Translations under genes and position numbers: made by a program | In this document: positions 55,483 through 64,000 of the stretch, piece by piece | How the letters are laid out: every line of letters begins with the position of its first letter | Position numbering within the stretch: position 1 is the first letter of the stretch | Assembly: GCA_016712865.1 (NCBI GenBank) | Contig: JADJQH010000002.1 | Span: 1,364,001-1,428,000, forward strand | Direction: 5' to 3' | From: Dokdonella sp. | Lineage (GTDB): Bacteria; Pseudomonadota; Gammaproteobacteria; Xanthomonadales; Rhodanobacteraceae | Length of the DNA: 64,000 bases | The notes under the pieces: generated by a model | What the model saw: only the letters and a program-made list of their open reading frames with translations | Told to the model about the DNA's origin: nothing | Database searches by the model: none

Positions 55483-55777
55483 GGGATTCGAGGATCTGCT
55501 TGTCCCCTCTCCCGCTGGCGGGAGAGGGTTGGGGTGAGGGTGGTGCAGGACGCAAGCGCACGCCTTCGCACACGCTGGAACCCCCACCCTCACCCGCGCC
55601 TTTGGCGCGACCTCTCCCGCCAGCGGGAGAGGTGATTCAAGGCACGGTGCTCCGGGCCGGGACATGCATTGAAGTGTCAGGATTCGAGAATCGTGAATGG
55701 CCTGAGGGCCGGGAATCGGGATTGGGGAATGGTTGCAAGGCCGAGAGTCGGGAATCGGGAATAGGGAATAGGGAATC
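55483..55777. repeat. Mixed repeats between accC and prmA
   Basis: The gap starts with a short GGGATTCGGGATTC arm, then a CTCCCGC-family palindrome pair (CTCTCCCGCTGGCGGGAGAG near 55505; inverted copy CTCTCCCGCCAGCGGGAGAG near 55613), then a GGGAAT arm that runs into the start of prmA. No gene is present between accC and prmA. Confidence 0.75.
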
Positions 55778-55855
55778 GTGAAAGACAAGAACAAGAGCAA
55801 GGGCGAGGCGCGTTCCGCTTCAACTATTCCCCACTCCCCATTCCCGACTCCCGGC
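55720..55855. repeat. Left copy of the inverted repeat flanking prmA
   Basis: A GGGAAT arm, a core beginning GTGAAAGACAAGAACAAG and an ATTCCC arm. The core is almost identical to the reverse complement of 56741-56818 on the other side of prmA. The core is read as the prmA N-terminus. Confidence 0.8.
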
Positions 55856-56776
55856 TTCATCGAACTCTCCCTCAGCCTGCGCGCCGATCAGCAGGAGAGC
55901 GTGGAGGCGGCGCTTGAGGACGTCGGCGCATTGGCGGTGACCTTGCTCGATGCCGATGCCGATACCAGCAACGAGCAGGCCATCCTCGAACCCGGCGTTG
56001 GCGAAACGCCCTTGTGGTCGCAGATCGTGCTGACGGCGCTGTTCGAAGCGGACACCGATCGCAGCGGCCTGCTGCTGGTTCTCGCTGAATTGTTGCCGGA
56101 TCTTGATCCCGCGCAGATCACGTTCCGCGAAGTCGCCGACCAGGACTGGACGCGGGTGTGGATGGACCAGTTCAAGCCCATGCAGTTTGGCCGCAGGCTG
56201 TGGGTGTATCCGTGGAACATCGAGCCGCCGCAATCTGCCGACAACGTCTTTATTCGTCTGGATCCCGGCCTGGCCTTCGGCACCGGCACGCACCCCACGA
56301 CGGCGCTGTGCCTGGAATGGTTGGATCGCATGGATCTTGCCGGCAAGTTCATCATCGACTACGGATGCGGTTCCGGCATTCTCGCCATTGCCGCCGCCCT
56401 GCTCGGCGCAAGCCAGGTGCAGGGCGTGGACAATGATCCGCAAGCCATCGAATCGAGCCTGAGCAATGCGATGCGCAACGGCGTGGCCGAACGCATCAGC
56501 CTGCACCTGCCGGGCGCGGAAGATCCCGCACCCGTCGACCTGCTGGTCGCCAACATCCTTGCCGGCCCGCTGCACACACTGGCCCCAGTGTTTGCCGCGC
56601 GCCTCAAACCCGGTGGACGCATGGCCTTGTCGGGAATCCTGCACGGACAGCATGTGGAACTGCTCGAACGTTATGCCGAGTGGTTCGACGATCTGGTCGT
56701 GAGTCAACGGGACGACTGGGTGCGGATTGAGGGGATACGGGCCGGGAATCGGGAATGGAGAGTGGGGAATAGTTGA
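55778..56776 (+). CDS. prmA: Ribosomal protein L11 methyltransferase with repeat-derived ends
   Basis: A 332-residue SAM-dependent methyltransferase that modifies ribosomal protein L11. The L11-specific N-terminal domain begins FIELSLSLRAD (residue 27, base 55856) and the catalytic domain has DYGCGSGILAIAAA (motif I), VDNDP and VANILAG (the NxLA-type motif). About 26 N-terminal residues (MKDKNKSKGEARSAS...) and the last dozen (AGNREWRVGNS) are encoded by GGGAAT-family repeats. The GTG at 55778 lies 4 bases after AGGGA of the repeat; no better start precedes the conserved part. Orthologues are near 295-300 residues. Confidence 0.95.
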   Translation: MKDKNKSKGEARSASTIPHSPFPTPGFIELSLSLRADQQESVEAALEDVGALAVTLLDADADTSNEQAILEPGVGETPLWSQIVLTALFEADTDRSGLLLVLAELLPDLDPAQITFREVADQDWTRVWMDQFKPMQFGRRLWVYPWNIEPPQSADNVFIRLDPGLAFGTGTHPTTALCLEWLDRMDLAGKFIIDYGCGSGILAIAAALLGASQVQGVDNDPQAIESSLSNAMRNGVAERISLHLPGAEDPAPVDLLVANILAGPLHTLAPVFAARLKPGGRMALSGILHGQHVELLERYAEWFDDLVVSQRDDWVRIEGIRAGNREWRVGNS

Positions 56777-56912
56777 AGCGGAGCGCGCCTCGCCCTTGCT
56801 CTTGTTCTTGTCTTTCACGATTCCCAATTCTCGGCTTCGCAACCATTCCCTATTCCCTATTCCCTATTCCCTATTCCCTATTCCCTATTCCCTATTCCCC
56901 ATTCCCGATTCC
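56741..56912. repeat. Right copy of the inverted repeat flanking prmA, with a 7-bp microsatellite
   Basis: From 56741 the sequence is the inverted copy of the left element (core ends CTTGTTCTTGTCTTTCAC at 56818). It continues into about eight tandem TATTCCC units (56847-56905), a probable slippage-prone tract, ending shortly before the start of the zinc-ribbon gene. The first bases encode the prmA C-terminus. Confidence 0.8.
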
Positions 56913-56939
56913 CGGCCTTCACCACCTACAATCCCCACC

Positions 56940-57734
56940 ATGTACAGCCAATGCCCGGAATGCATGACGATCTTCAAGCTCGGCGGTGCCGAGCTTGCCG
57001 CTGCGCATGGCAGCGTGCGCTGTTCGCACTGCAACGCGATTTTTGATGCGCTGCCGAGCCTGAGCGAGCAGCTTCCGCCCGAGCCGATCGGCAAGTTGCC
57101 ACGGCATGCCACTCAAGCCGCACCGCCGCAGTTGGACCTGCCGGTGTTCCGGCCCAATCGCGGCGATCAAGGCGCGCTGTTTGCCGATCCGCAGGATCGA
57201 TCGCGCACGCACGAGCGACCGGCTTCGGTTCCGCAGTTCACGCGCAGGCACCGGCCACGCCAGGCCGGTGGCAATGGTCGCTGGGTGCTGGGCTCATTCG
57301 TGCTGCTGCTGCTTTTGGGCGGCGAGATTGCATGGGCCAAGCGCAGCCTGTGGCTGGATGATTCTGGTTTGCGACCGATGCTCGAGGATGTCTGCGCCAA
57401 CCTGCATTGCCAGCTGCCGCTGCGCCGCGATGACAACCTCCTGCAACTGGCCTCGCGCGACATCCGTCCACATCCCTCGGTTGCCGGCGCCCTGATCATT
57501 TCCGCGACCCTGCAGAATGTCGCCGACTTCGCCCAGCCCTTCCCGACCGTCGAGATCACCCTTTCCAACCTGGACGAACAGCGCATCGCCATGCGCCGCT
57601 TCCGCCCCGGCGAATACGTGAACGATCCGCGCAGCCTGGAACGCGGCCTCGCACCGCAAGCCAAGGCTGCGCTCGTGTTCGAAGTGGCGGATCCCGGCAA
57701 GGATGCCGTCGCATTTGAATTCAGCTTCCACTGA
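56940..57734 (+). CDS. MJ0042-type zinc-ribbon protein with DUF3426 domain
   Basis: A 264-residue membrane protein. The N-terminal zinc ribbon has CPEC and CSHC (Cys5, Cys8, Cys28, Cys31), a linker follows (about 40-115), then one membrane span (about 121-140, LGSFVLLLLLGGEIAWA) and a DUF3426 domain (about 150-264, LVFEV...FEFSFH). Function is unknown; the gene commonly lies between prmA and fis or dusB in gammaproteobacteria. The Met at 56940 is the zinc-ribbon start; the upstream open frame is repeat sequence. Confidence 0.9.
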   Translation: MYSQCPECMTIFKLGGAELAAAHGSVRCSHCNAIFDALPSLSEQLPPEPIGKLPRHATQAAPPQLDLPVFRPNRGDQGALFADPQDRSRTHERPASVPQFTRRHRPRQAGGNGRWVLGSFVLLLLLGGEIAWAKRSLWLDDSGLRPMLEDVCANLHCQLPLRRDDNLLQLASRDIRPHPSVAGALIISATLQNVADFAQPFPTVEITLSNLDEQRIAMRRFRPGEYVNDPRSLERGLAPQAKAALVFEVADPGKDAVAFEFSFH

Positions 57735-57965
57735 GTTCCCGCCAACACCGTGAAGTGGCTCGCGTGTGCGCGGCAATCACCCCATCCGGCAAAACGCGCG
57801 CTGAAACAGACCCGCATTGCAGCAATGCGCGGCATTTCGCGCAATCAGTCGTTGTCGGTACTTATCAAGCGAAGCGGCCAGCGCTATGATGACCGACCCG
57901 CGTAATCGAAATTGCATTTGCGCGGACCTTGCCGTGATTCAACCTGACCTCGGGGATCCGCTCCA

Positions 57966-58244
57966 GTGAATGCCGTCAGCATGCTGCGCGCAGAAGATGC
58001 ACAGGAAGTCGTCTTGCAACCCGCATTGGGCGAATGCGTCTCGCGGGCGGTGCGCCGCTATCTTGCGGACGTCGATTCGCAACCCTCGGAAGGCCTGCAT
58101 GCGCTGGTCGTTGGCGAGGTCGAGTTGTCGATGCTGCGTGAGGTGCTGTCCTGGTACGGCGGCAACCAGAGCCGGGCTGCGGCTGCGCTCGGTATCAACC
58201 GCGCCACCTTGCGCAAGAAGCTCCAGCACTACGGCTTGAGCTGA
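57966..58244 (+). CDS. fis: Nucleoid-associated regulator Fis
   Basis: A 92-residue homologue of Fis, a dimeric protein that bends DNA and activates rRNA and recombination sites. The C-terminal helix-turn-helix ([20 protein letters not shown], about 67-86) is characteristic. A GTG start at 57966 is used; an ATG at 57981 would remove five residues. No dusB gene accompanies it, unlike in enterobacteria. purH begins 94 bases downstream. Confidence 0.92.
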   Translation: MNAVSMLRAEDAQEVVLQPALGECVSRAVRRYLADVDSQPSEGLHALVVGEVELSMLREVLSWYGGNQSRAAAALGINRATLRKKLQHYGLS

Positions 58245-58338
58245 AGCCGGCGCGGATTCGGGCCCGGGCAGGAATATCCGCCGGGCGCCCGCTTCATGGC
58301 TATACTGCGCGACCGTCCAATGGTTAGCGGCTGCTGCA

Positions 58339-59916
58339 ATGTTTGAAAGCTCACTGGTTCCCGTTCGTCGAGCCTTGCTCAGCGTTTCCGACAAGTCCGG
58401 TTTGCAGGATTTCGCGCGCGGCCTCGATGCCCTCGGCATCAACCTCATTTCCACCGGCGGAACGGCGCAGAGCCTGCGCGAGGCGCGTTTGCCGGTTGCC
58501 GAAGTCAGCGCCTTGACCGGCTTTCCCGAGATCATGGACGGCCGCGTCAAGACCCTGCATCCGGTCGTGCATGCCGGCCTGCTCTGCCGACGCGGTACCG
58601 ACGACGAAGTGATGCAGGAACACGGCATCAGCCCCATCGACTTGCTCGTGGTCAACCTGTATCCCTTCGAGGCGGTCACCGCGCAACCCGATTGCAGCCT
58701 GGTCAAGGGCATCGAGCACATCGACATTGGCGGTCCTGCCATGTTGCGCGCGGCAGCCAAGAACCATGATCACGTGGTGGTGGTTTGCGATCCCGCCGAC
58801 TATGCGGAAGTGCTGGAGGCGCTGGCCCAGGGTGGTTCGGCATTGAACCTGCGCCGTCGCCTGGCGGCGAAGGCGTTTGCGCATACCGCGCGCTACGATG
58901 GCCGCGTTGCCAATTGGCTGGGCGCGCGCGTACACGGTGGTTCGACGGAGCCGTTTGCTCCCAGCCTGCACCTGTCTTTCGAGCGCAAGCAGTTGCTGCG
59001 CTATGGCGAGAATCCGCACCAGTCCGGCGCCCTTTATGTCGAGAGCAATGCGCCAGCCGGCACCATCGCGCGTTCCGAGTTGCTGGCCGGCAAGGAACTG
59101 TCCTTCAACAACATCGCCGATGCCGATGCCGCGCTCGAATGCGTCAAGGCTTTCCAGCGCACGCCGGCCTGCGTCATCGTCAAGCACGCCAATCCCTGTG
59201 GCGTGGCCTTGGCCGCAAGCGCCGGCAAGGCGTATGAACTGGCCTACGCGTGTGATCCGGTTTCCGCATTCGGCGGCATCATCGCCTTCAACCATCGCCT
59301 GGACGAGTCCACCGCTGCGGCCATCCTCGAGCGCCAGTTTGTCGAAGTCGTGATTGCACCGGCGGTCGATGAAGCCGCGTTGGCACTGTTTGCGCAGAAA
59401 CCCAATGTGCGCGTGCTGGCCACCGGAGAGTGGCCCGAACAGGCAGCGCAATCGACCGACTACAAGCGCATTGCCGGTGGCCTGCTGGCCCAGGACGCCG
59501 ATCGCGACACCTTGATGTTGAGCGATCTGAAAGTGGTCTCGAAGCGCGTGCCCGACACCGATGAATTGCGCGACCTTCTGTTTGCCTGGCATGTGGCCAT
59601 GTTCGTCAAGTCCAACGCCATCGTCTATGCGCGCGACAGCCGCACCATCGGCATCGGCGCGGGCCAGATGAGCCGCGTGATCAGCGCGCGCATCGCCGCC
59701 ATCAAGGCCGAAGAAGCGGGACTTGCCGTACGCGGCTGCGTGATGGCCTCGGATGCGTTCTTCCCATTCCGCGACAGCATCGATGCGGCAGCCGCCGCCG
59801 GCATCCGCGCCGTCATCCAGCCCGGCGGCTCCATGCGCGACAAGGAAGTGATCGCCGCCGCCGACGAAAACGACATGGCCATGGTGTTCACCGGCGTAAG
59901 GCATTTCAGGCATTAG
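58339..59916 (+). CDS. purH: Bifunctional AICAR formyltransferase/IMP cyclohydrolase
   Basis: A 525-residue enzyme for the last two steps of IMP synthesis. The N-terminal MGS-like cyclohydrolase domain (about 1-150) has LISTGGTAQ and GRVKTLHP; the C-terminal formyltransferase has KHANPCGVA (catalytic Lys-His) and [19 protein letters not shown] hexamer near 58300 may belong to its promoter. purD follows, separated only by a GGGAAT-family repeat. Confidence 0.98.
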   Translation: MFESSLVPVRRALLSVSDKSGLQDFARGLDALGINLISTGGTAQSLREARLPVAEVSALTGFPEIMDGRVKTLHPVVHAGLLCRRGTDDEVMQEHGISPIDLLVVNLYPFEAVTAQPDCSLVKGIEHIDIGGPAMLRAAAKNHDHVVVVCDPADYAEVLEALAQGGSALNLRRRLAAKAFAHTARYDGRVANWLGARVHGGSTEPFAPSLHLSFERKQLLRYGENPHQSGALYVESNAPAGTIARSELLAGKELSFNNIADADAALECVKAFQRTPACVIVKHANPCGVALAASAGKAYELAYACDPVSAFGGIIAFNHRLDESTAAAILERQFVEVVIAPAVDEAALALFAQKPNVRVLATGEWPEQAAQSTDYKRIAGGLLAQDADRDTLMLSDLKVVSKRVPDTDELRDLLFAWHVAMFVKSNAIVYARDSRTIGIGAGQMSRVISARIAAIKAEEAGLAVRGCVMASDAFFPFRDSIDAAAAAGIRAVIQPGGSMRDKEVIAAADENDMAMVFTGVRHFRH

Positions 59917-59919
59917 AGC

Positions 59920-60066
59920 CGGGAACAGGGAATAGGGAGCGGGGAATCGCTCAAGCGAAGCACGCATCGTCGTTGCTTTTGTTCCTGCTCCCAGACCATT
60001 CCCGACTCTCCATTCTCCACTCCCGGCTACCAAACCATTCCCGATTCCCCATTCCCGATTCCCGAC
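59920..60066. repeat. GGGAAT/ATTCCC-armed element between purH and purD
   Basis: Left arm GGGAACAGGGAATAGGGAG, core beginning AATCGCTCAAGCGAAGCACGC, then several ATTCCC-type units. The core resembles that of the element at 61350 and the first bases of the four-helix-bundle unit (AATCGTTCAAGCG). Confidence 0.75.
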
Positions 60067-60069
60067 CAA

Positions 60070-61347
60070 ATGAAAATCCTCGTTATCGGCGGCGGTGGCC
60101 GCGAACATGCACTGGCCTGGAAACTGGCGTCGTCCAGGCGAGTCAGCGAGGTGATCGTCGCTCCTGGCAATGCCGGCACCGCGCGCGAGTCGCGCATGCG
60201 CAATGCCGAGGTCGCCGCGGACGACATCGAGGGCTTGCTGGCGTTGGCGAAGCGTGAATCGGTGGCGTTGACCGTGGTCGGTCCGGAGACACCGCTGGTG
60301 CTCGGCATCGTCGACCGCTTTCGCGCCGAAGGACTCGCCTGCTTCGGCCCCCGCAAGATTGCCGCGCAACTGGAAGGCTCCAAGGCGTACGCCAAGTCAT
60401 TCCTGCATCGCCACAACATTCCCACCGCGCGCCACGCGGTTTTCTCGGAGATCAATCCGGCGCTGGCCTATGTGCGCAAGCATGGCGCGCCCATCGTCAT
60501 CAAGGCCGATGGACTCGCGGCGGGCAAGGGCGTGGTGGTGGCGCTGACACTCGGCGATGCCGAACAAGCACTCCACGACATGCTGGGTGCGCACGTCTTT
60601 GGCGATGCTTCCGCACGCGTGGTCATCGAGGAATTCCTCGAAGGCGAGGAAGCCAGCTTCATCGTGATCTCCGACGGCCAACACGCCCTGCCCATGGCGA
60701 CCAGCCAGGATCACAAGCGGGTTGGCGAAGCCGACACCGGACCCAACACCGGCGGCATGGGCGCCTATTCACCCGCGCCCGTGGTCACGCCCGCCATCGA
60801 GCGCCGCATCATGGACGAAGTGATCCGTCCCACCCTGGCCGGCATGGCCAGCGAAGGCGCGCCATTCATCGGCTTCCTCTATGCGGGCCTGATGATCTCC
60901 CGCGACGGCACGCCCAAGGTCATCGAATTCAATGTGCGCTTGGGTGATCCAGAAACGCAACCGATCATGCTGCGCCTGAAGTCGGACCTGTTGGAACTGA
61001 TCGAAGCGGCATTGTCCGGACGCATCCGCGAGGCGCATGCCAGCTGGGACCCGCGACCGGCAATGGCCGTGGTGATGGCAGCCAAGGGTTACCCCGGCAA
61101 GGTGCGCGTGGGCGATGAAATCGAGGGACTGGATGGTCCATGCGGAACGGAGGTGAAGGTTTTCCACGCCGGCACACGGCTAGTCGCAGGCAAGGTGGTC
61201 AGTGCCGGTGGTCGCGTGTTGACGGTTTGTGGACTCGGTGCGGATTTCTCCGCTGCCCGCAAGCATGCCTACGCCGCCGTGGACAAGATCCATTTCGCCG
61301 GCGGCTTCCATCGACGCGATATTGGCCATCGAGCATTGGCGCGATAG
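60070..61347 (+). CDS. purD: Phosphoribosylamine-glycine ligase (GAR synthetase)
   Basis: A 425-residue ATP-grasp enzyme joining phosphoribosylamine and glycine in purine synthesis. ILVIGGGGREHALAWKLA starts the N domain, IKADGLAAGKGVVVA is the ATP lid, and DHKRVGEADTGPNTGGMGAY and FNVRLGDPETQ are strict family signatures. The ATG follows the ATTCCC arm closely, with no obvious ribosome site. Confidence 0.98.
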   Translation: MKILVIGGGGREHALAWKLASSRRVSEVIVAPGNAGTARESRMRNAEVAADDIEGLLALAKRESVALTVVGPETPLVLGIVDRFRAEGLACFGPRKIAAQLEGSKAYAKSFLHRHNIPTARHAVFSEINPALAYVRKHGAPIVIKADGLAAGKGVVVALTLGDAEQALHDMLGAHVFGDASARVVIEEFLEGEEASFIVISDGQHALPMATSQDHKRVGEADTGPNTGGMGAYSPAPVVTPAIERRIMDEVIRPTLAGMASEGAPFIGFLYAGLMISRDGTPKVIEFNVRLGDPETQPIMLRLKSDLLELIEAALSGRIREAHASWDPRPAMAVVMAAKGYPGKVRVGDEIEGLDGPCGTEVKVFHAGTRLVAGKVVSAGGRVLTVCGLGADFSAARKHAYAAVDKIHFAGGFHRRDIGHRALAR

Positions 61348-61349
61348 TC

Positions 61350-61441
61350 GGGAATGGGGAATAGAGAATCGCTCAGGCGAAGCACGCTTCGTGGTTGCTT
61401 CTGCTCCCAGACCATTCCCGATTCCCCATTCTCCGTTCCCG
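61350..61441. repeat. GGGAAT/ATTCCC-armed element after purD
   Basis: Left arm GGGAATGGGGAATAGAGAAT, core TCGCTCAGGCGAAGCACGC and a right arm of CATTCCC units. It is adjacent to the IS5-like element that starts at 61470. Confidence 0.75.
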
Positions 61442-61469
61442 GCTTCACAATCCCCAATCCCGAATCCAA

Positions 61470-61579
61470 GGAAACTCTGAACAAGTACGGAACTCATTCG
61501 TCGCGAGCAAGCTCGCTCCCACAAAATCAAGCAATGGTGGGAGCGAGCTTGCTCGCGACAATATTTGTTCAGACCTTCC
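61470..61579. mobile_element. Second 110-bp MITE with IS5-like ends
   Basis: Ends GGAAACTCTGAACA and TGTTCAGACCTTCC, same length and nearly the same interior hairpin as 30910-31019. Flanks are CCAA and CTAA, an imperfect pair. The right flank includes the TAG stop of the ATPase-domain gene on the minus strand. Confidence 0.78.
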
Positions 61580-62026
61580 CTAAAGCGCCAAGCGCACGCG
61601 CAAGTGGTTTTCGCCGCGCCGGTACTGGTAGGAAAACTCCTCGGTCATGGCGCGCACCATGGCGATGCCGACTCCACCCAGTTTTGCGGCGGCAATGCTG
61701 GTCGGCAGATGGGTTGCCGCAATGGCCGTGGGATCGAAGGCATGTGCGCAGTAGCGCAGGCGCGCCACCAATTCTTCGTGGGTCACCCGCATGCGCACGT
61801 GGATCGGACCGTTTGCACCCTGCGCATGCATGATCACATTGGCGAGCAGTTCATCGAGCACCGTGGCCAGCGATTGACGCACGGATTCGGCGACGCCCGC
61901 TTCGCTCAGGTCCTTTTCCATGGCGTCGGCGAATGTGCCCACTGCAGAACGTTCGCGAGGCACCACGTAGCGCCAGCGGCGCACGGTTCCGATCCGGATC
62001 TGACGCAACGTGGCCAGCTCATGCAT
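61580..62026 (-). CDS. RsbW-like HATPase domain protein with altered ATP motif
   Basis: A 148-residue GHKL-type ATP-binding protein like anti-sigma or switch kinases. The N box (VLDELLANVIMHA, Glu59, Asn63) and a G2-like loop (KLGGVGIAMVRAM) are present. The segment that should read D-x-G before FDP is YCAHAFDP (92-99), so the usual nucleotide-binding Asp and Gly are missing and ATP binding is doubtful. The Met at 62026 is chosen because GGAGGG lies 7 bases upstream. No anti-anti-sigma partner lies next to it in the window. Confidence 0.75.
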   Translation of the reverse strand: MHELATLRQIRIGTVRRWRYVVPRERSAVGTFADAMEKDLSEAGVAESVRQSLATVLDELLANVIMHAQGANGPIHVRMRVTHEELVARLRYCAHAFDPTAIAATHLPTSIAAAKLGGVGIAMVRAMTEEFSYQYRRGENHLRVRLAL

Positions 62027-62215
62027 GCGCCAACCCTCCCGCCGCGCATCGTGGCGGAACTCGTTGCATCTGGCAATGTTGCACGCTTTGCATTCCGGCC
62101 AGGGCCCAGCCTGCACTGTTGACGAACGTCGCGGGCCAACCCCCGCGACGGACGGGTACGCTACCTGATTCGGGTTGGCCTAAACTGCGCTGACCATCCC
62201 ACGGAAATGGATTCG

Positions 62216-64000
62216 ATGTCCGAGCAAAGCCAGTTCAGCCTGCTGCGTGCCCGTCGCTTCGCGCCGTTTTTCGCCACCCAGGCGCTGGGGGCTTTCAACG
62301 ACAACGCTTTTCGCCAGGCGATGATCGTGCTGGTTGCCTTTCACCTGGGCTTGAGTGACCAGGATGTGGGCTTCTATTCCAACATCGCACCGGCCTTGTT
62401 CATCCTTCCGTTTTTCCTGTTTTCGGCAAGTGCCGGACAACTGGCCGAGAAGTACGAGAAGACCCGCCTGATCCGTTACGTGAAGCTGTTCGAGATCGGC
62501 GCGATGGCGCTGGCCGCCTACGCCTTCCATGCGCACAACGTCTGGCTGTTGTTCTGCGTGCTGTTCCTGATGGGTCTGCATTCCACGATATTCGGCCCGA
62601 TCAAGTACGCGATCCTGCCGCAGGCGCTCACGCGCGAGGAGCTGGTCGGCGGCAATGGCCTGATTGAAATGGGTACGTCGCTGGCGATCCTGTTCGGCAT
62701 GATTGCCGGCGGCGCCTTGATGGCACTTGGCCAGGGCGGGCCGACGGCGGCGTCCATCCTGGTGATCGGCATCGCCGTTGCAGGTTATTGGGTCAGCCGC
62801 GAAATCCCCCCGGCACCGGCCACGGCGCCCGATCTCAAGTTCAACTGGAACATTTTCAGCGAGACCGCGCGCGTGTTCGGTTTCGTGCGCAAGAATCGTG
62901 TCGTGTTCAATGCCGTGCTCGGCATTTCCTGGTTCTGGTTTTTTGGCGGCGTGTTCACCGCGCAGTTGCCGAACTACACCAAATTGTTTCTCGGTGGCGG
63001 CGAGTCGGTCGCCATCCTTGTACTGGCCCTGTTCTCGATTGGTGTTGGCGCCGGTTCGCTGCTGTGCGAGCGCATGTCCGGGCACAAGATCGAGATTGGC
63101 CTGGTGCCGTTCGGGTCCATTGGCCTGAGCATGTTTGGAATTGATCTCTACTTTGCGCGACCGGAGCTTTCCGTGGCGCAGGGGCTGGATGCGCTTGCGT
63201 TCCTCACCGCGGCAGGCAACTGGCGCATAGCCCTGGACCTCACCCTGATCGGCGTGTTTGCCGGCTTCTACATCGTTCCGCTGTTCGCCCTGGTGCAAAG
63301 CCGCGCTCCGCGCAACGAACTTTCGCGCGTGATTGCCGGCAACAACATCATCAATGCCTTGTTCATGGTCGGCGCGGCTGCCTTCGGCATCGGCCTTGCC
63401 AAGCTGGGATTCACGATTCCGCAGATCTTCCTCGCCACCGCCGTGCTCAACGTGCTGGTGGCCATCTACATCTACACCCTGGTGCCGGAATTCCTGATGC
63501 GGTTCCTGTCGTGGATCCTCATCAACACCCTTTACCGGATCCGCACCGATGGCCTGGACAACATTCCCGAGCGCGGCCCCGCCCTGCTGGTCTGCAACCA
63601 CGTCAGTTTCATGGACGCCCTGATTGTCGGCGGCAGCGTGCGCAGGCCGGCGCGCTTCGTCATGTACTACAAGATTTTCCGGATACCGGTGTTGAGTTTC
63701 ATCTTCAAGACCGCGAAGGCCATCCCGATCGCGTCGGCAAAGGAAGATCCGGCGCTGCTGGAATCGGCATTCGATGCCGTCGACCAGGCACTCGCGGAGG
63801 GTGAGATCGTGTGCATTTTCCCCGAGGGCGGCTTGACCTCGGACGGTGAAATTGCGCCGTTCCGCCAGGGCGTCGAGCGCATCCTGGCCCGACGCCAGGT
63901 GCCGGTCGTGCCGCTGGCCATCCGCGGCCTGTGGGGCAGCATCTTCAGCCGCCGCGACAGTGCGCCCGGCCGCATGCGCCTGCCGCGCCGCTTCTGGTCG
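62216..64000 (+). CDS. MFS transporter (LplT-like) fused to PlsC acyltransferase, cut by window edge
   Basis: 595 residues are visible, with no stop before the edge. Residues 1-420 are a 12-helix major facilitator domain of the lysophospholipid-transporter type (GAFNDNAFRQAM, GPIKYAILP). Residues about 435-595 are a PlsC-type acyltransferase with NHVSFMD (His/Asp motif) and FPEGGLTSDG. Proteins of this plan often continue into an acyl-ACP/AMP-binding synthetase, and would re-import and re-acylate lysophospholipids at the inner membrane. An in-frame ATG three codons upstream (62207) is an alternative start. Confidence 0.88.
   Translation, partial: MSEQSQFSLLRARRFAPFFATQALGAFNDNAFRQAMIVLVAFHLGLSDQDVGFYSNIAPALFILPFFLFSASAGQLAEKYEKTRLIRYVKLFEIGAMALAAYAFHAHNVWLLFCVLFLMGLHSTIFGPIKYAILPQALTREELVGGNGLIEMGTSLAILFGMIAGGALMALGQGGPTAASILVIGIAVAGYWVSREIPPAPATAPDLKFNWNIFSETARVFGFVRKNRVVFNAVLGISWFWFFGGVFTAQLPNYTKLFLGGGESVAILVLALFSIGVGAGSLLCERMSGHKIEIGLVPFGSIGLSMFGIDLYFARPELSVAQGLDALAFLTAAGNWRIALDLTLIGVFAGFYIVPLFALVQSRAPRNELSRVIAGNNIINALFMVGAAAFGIGLAKLGFTIPQIFLATAVLNVLVAIYIYTLVPEFLMRFLSWILINTLYRIRTDGLDNIPERGPALLVCNHVSFMDALIVGGSVRRPARFVMYYKIFRIPVLSFIFKTAKAIPIASAKEDPALLESAFDAVDQALAEGEIVCIFPEGGLTSDGEIAPFRQGVERILARRQVPVVPLAIRGLWGSIFSRRDSAPGRMRLPRRFWS

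Noticed and set aside
61580-62116. Longer start of the HATPase gene at 62116
   Set aside because: The extra 30 residues are Cys/Arg-rich and unlike the family, and a good ribosome site precedes 62026.

Overview
The window is GC-rich DNA from a gammaproteobacterium, most likely of the order Lysobacterales (Xanthomonadales). This rests on the housekeeping order groEL-groES ... cutA-dsbD-tlpA-like ... aroQ-accB-accC-prmA-zinc-ribbon gene-fis-purH-purD, which from memory is a xanthomonad arrangement, on sigma factors of the Sigma70_ECF/TIGR02999 type paired with Ser/Thr kinases, and on the density of small palindromic repeats. The genus is not established. No rRNA, tRNA or CRISPR array was noticed.

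Layout. Bases 1-39,800 are accessory. They hold three cassettes of an ECF-type sigma factor plus a one-TM Ser/Thr kinase with a TPR sensor: 3492-26 (minus), 20685-24038 (plus) and 32780-36190 (plus). Between them lie a MATE exporter, a CadC-like TPR regulator, several large secreted proteins (beta-helix, beta-propeller, Calx-beta, Ig-like), an AsmA-like protein, an SGNH hydrolase followed by a membrane patatin, a toxin-antitoxin pair, an hsdS remnant and other broken genes. Bases 39,900-62,000 are the housekeeping backbone. It is interrupted between groES and cutA by a secreted endonuclease I, and between the tlpA-like gene and aroQ by an alcohol dehydrogenase and a metzincin/IPTL-CTERM pair. 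The last gene, an MFS-acyltransferase fusion, runs off the right edge.

How the parts may work together. In all three sigma factors the acidic stretch of region 2.2 is replaced by a Ser/Thr-containing motif, as in sigma factors that partner kinases switch on by phosphorylation. The kinases put their TPR part outside the inner membrane, so each cassette looks like a periplasm-to-transcription relay. Cassettes 2 and 3 adjoin secreted beta-helix proteins. Two of those genes share a spaced motif (GTCGGTG-N9-AAAGCGCGTC) at the same distance from their starts, which could be an ECF-type promoter. Eight secreted proteins end in variants of one short motif (D-x-I/V-F-x-D-G-F-E), and a ninth carries a damaged copy. 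In the choice-of-anchor-Q-like proteins the motif lies where a sorting signal normally lies, so it is a candidate undescribed C-terminal sorting or secretion tag.

Repeats. At least five families occupy the gaps: GAGCTTGCTC hairpins (one 168-bp-period array), GGGAAT/ATTCCC-armed elements in the housekeeping operons (one surrounds a four-helix-bundle gene, another supplies the start and end of prmA), IS5-like terminal-inverted-repeat elements sitting at stop codons, CTCCCGC hairpins and GTCGGCTC hairpins.
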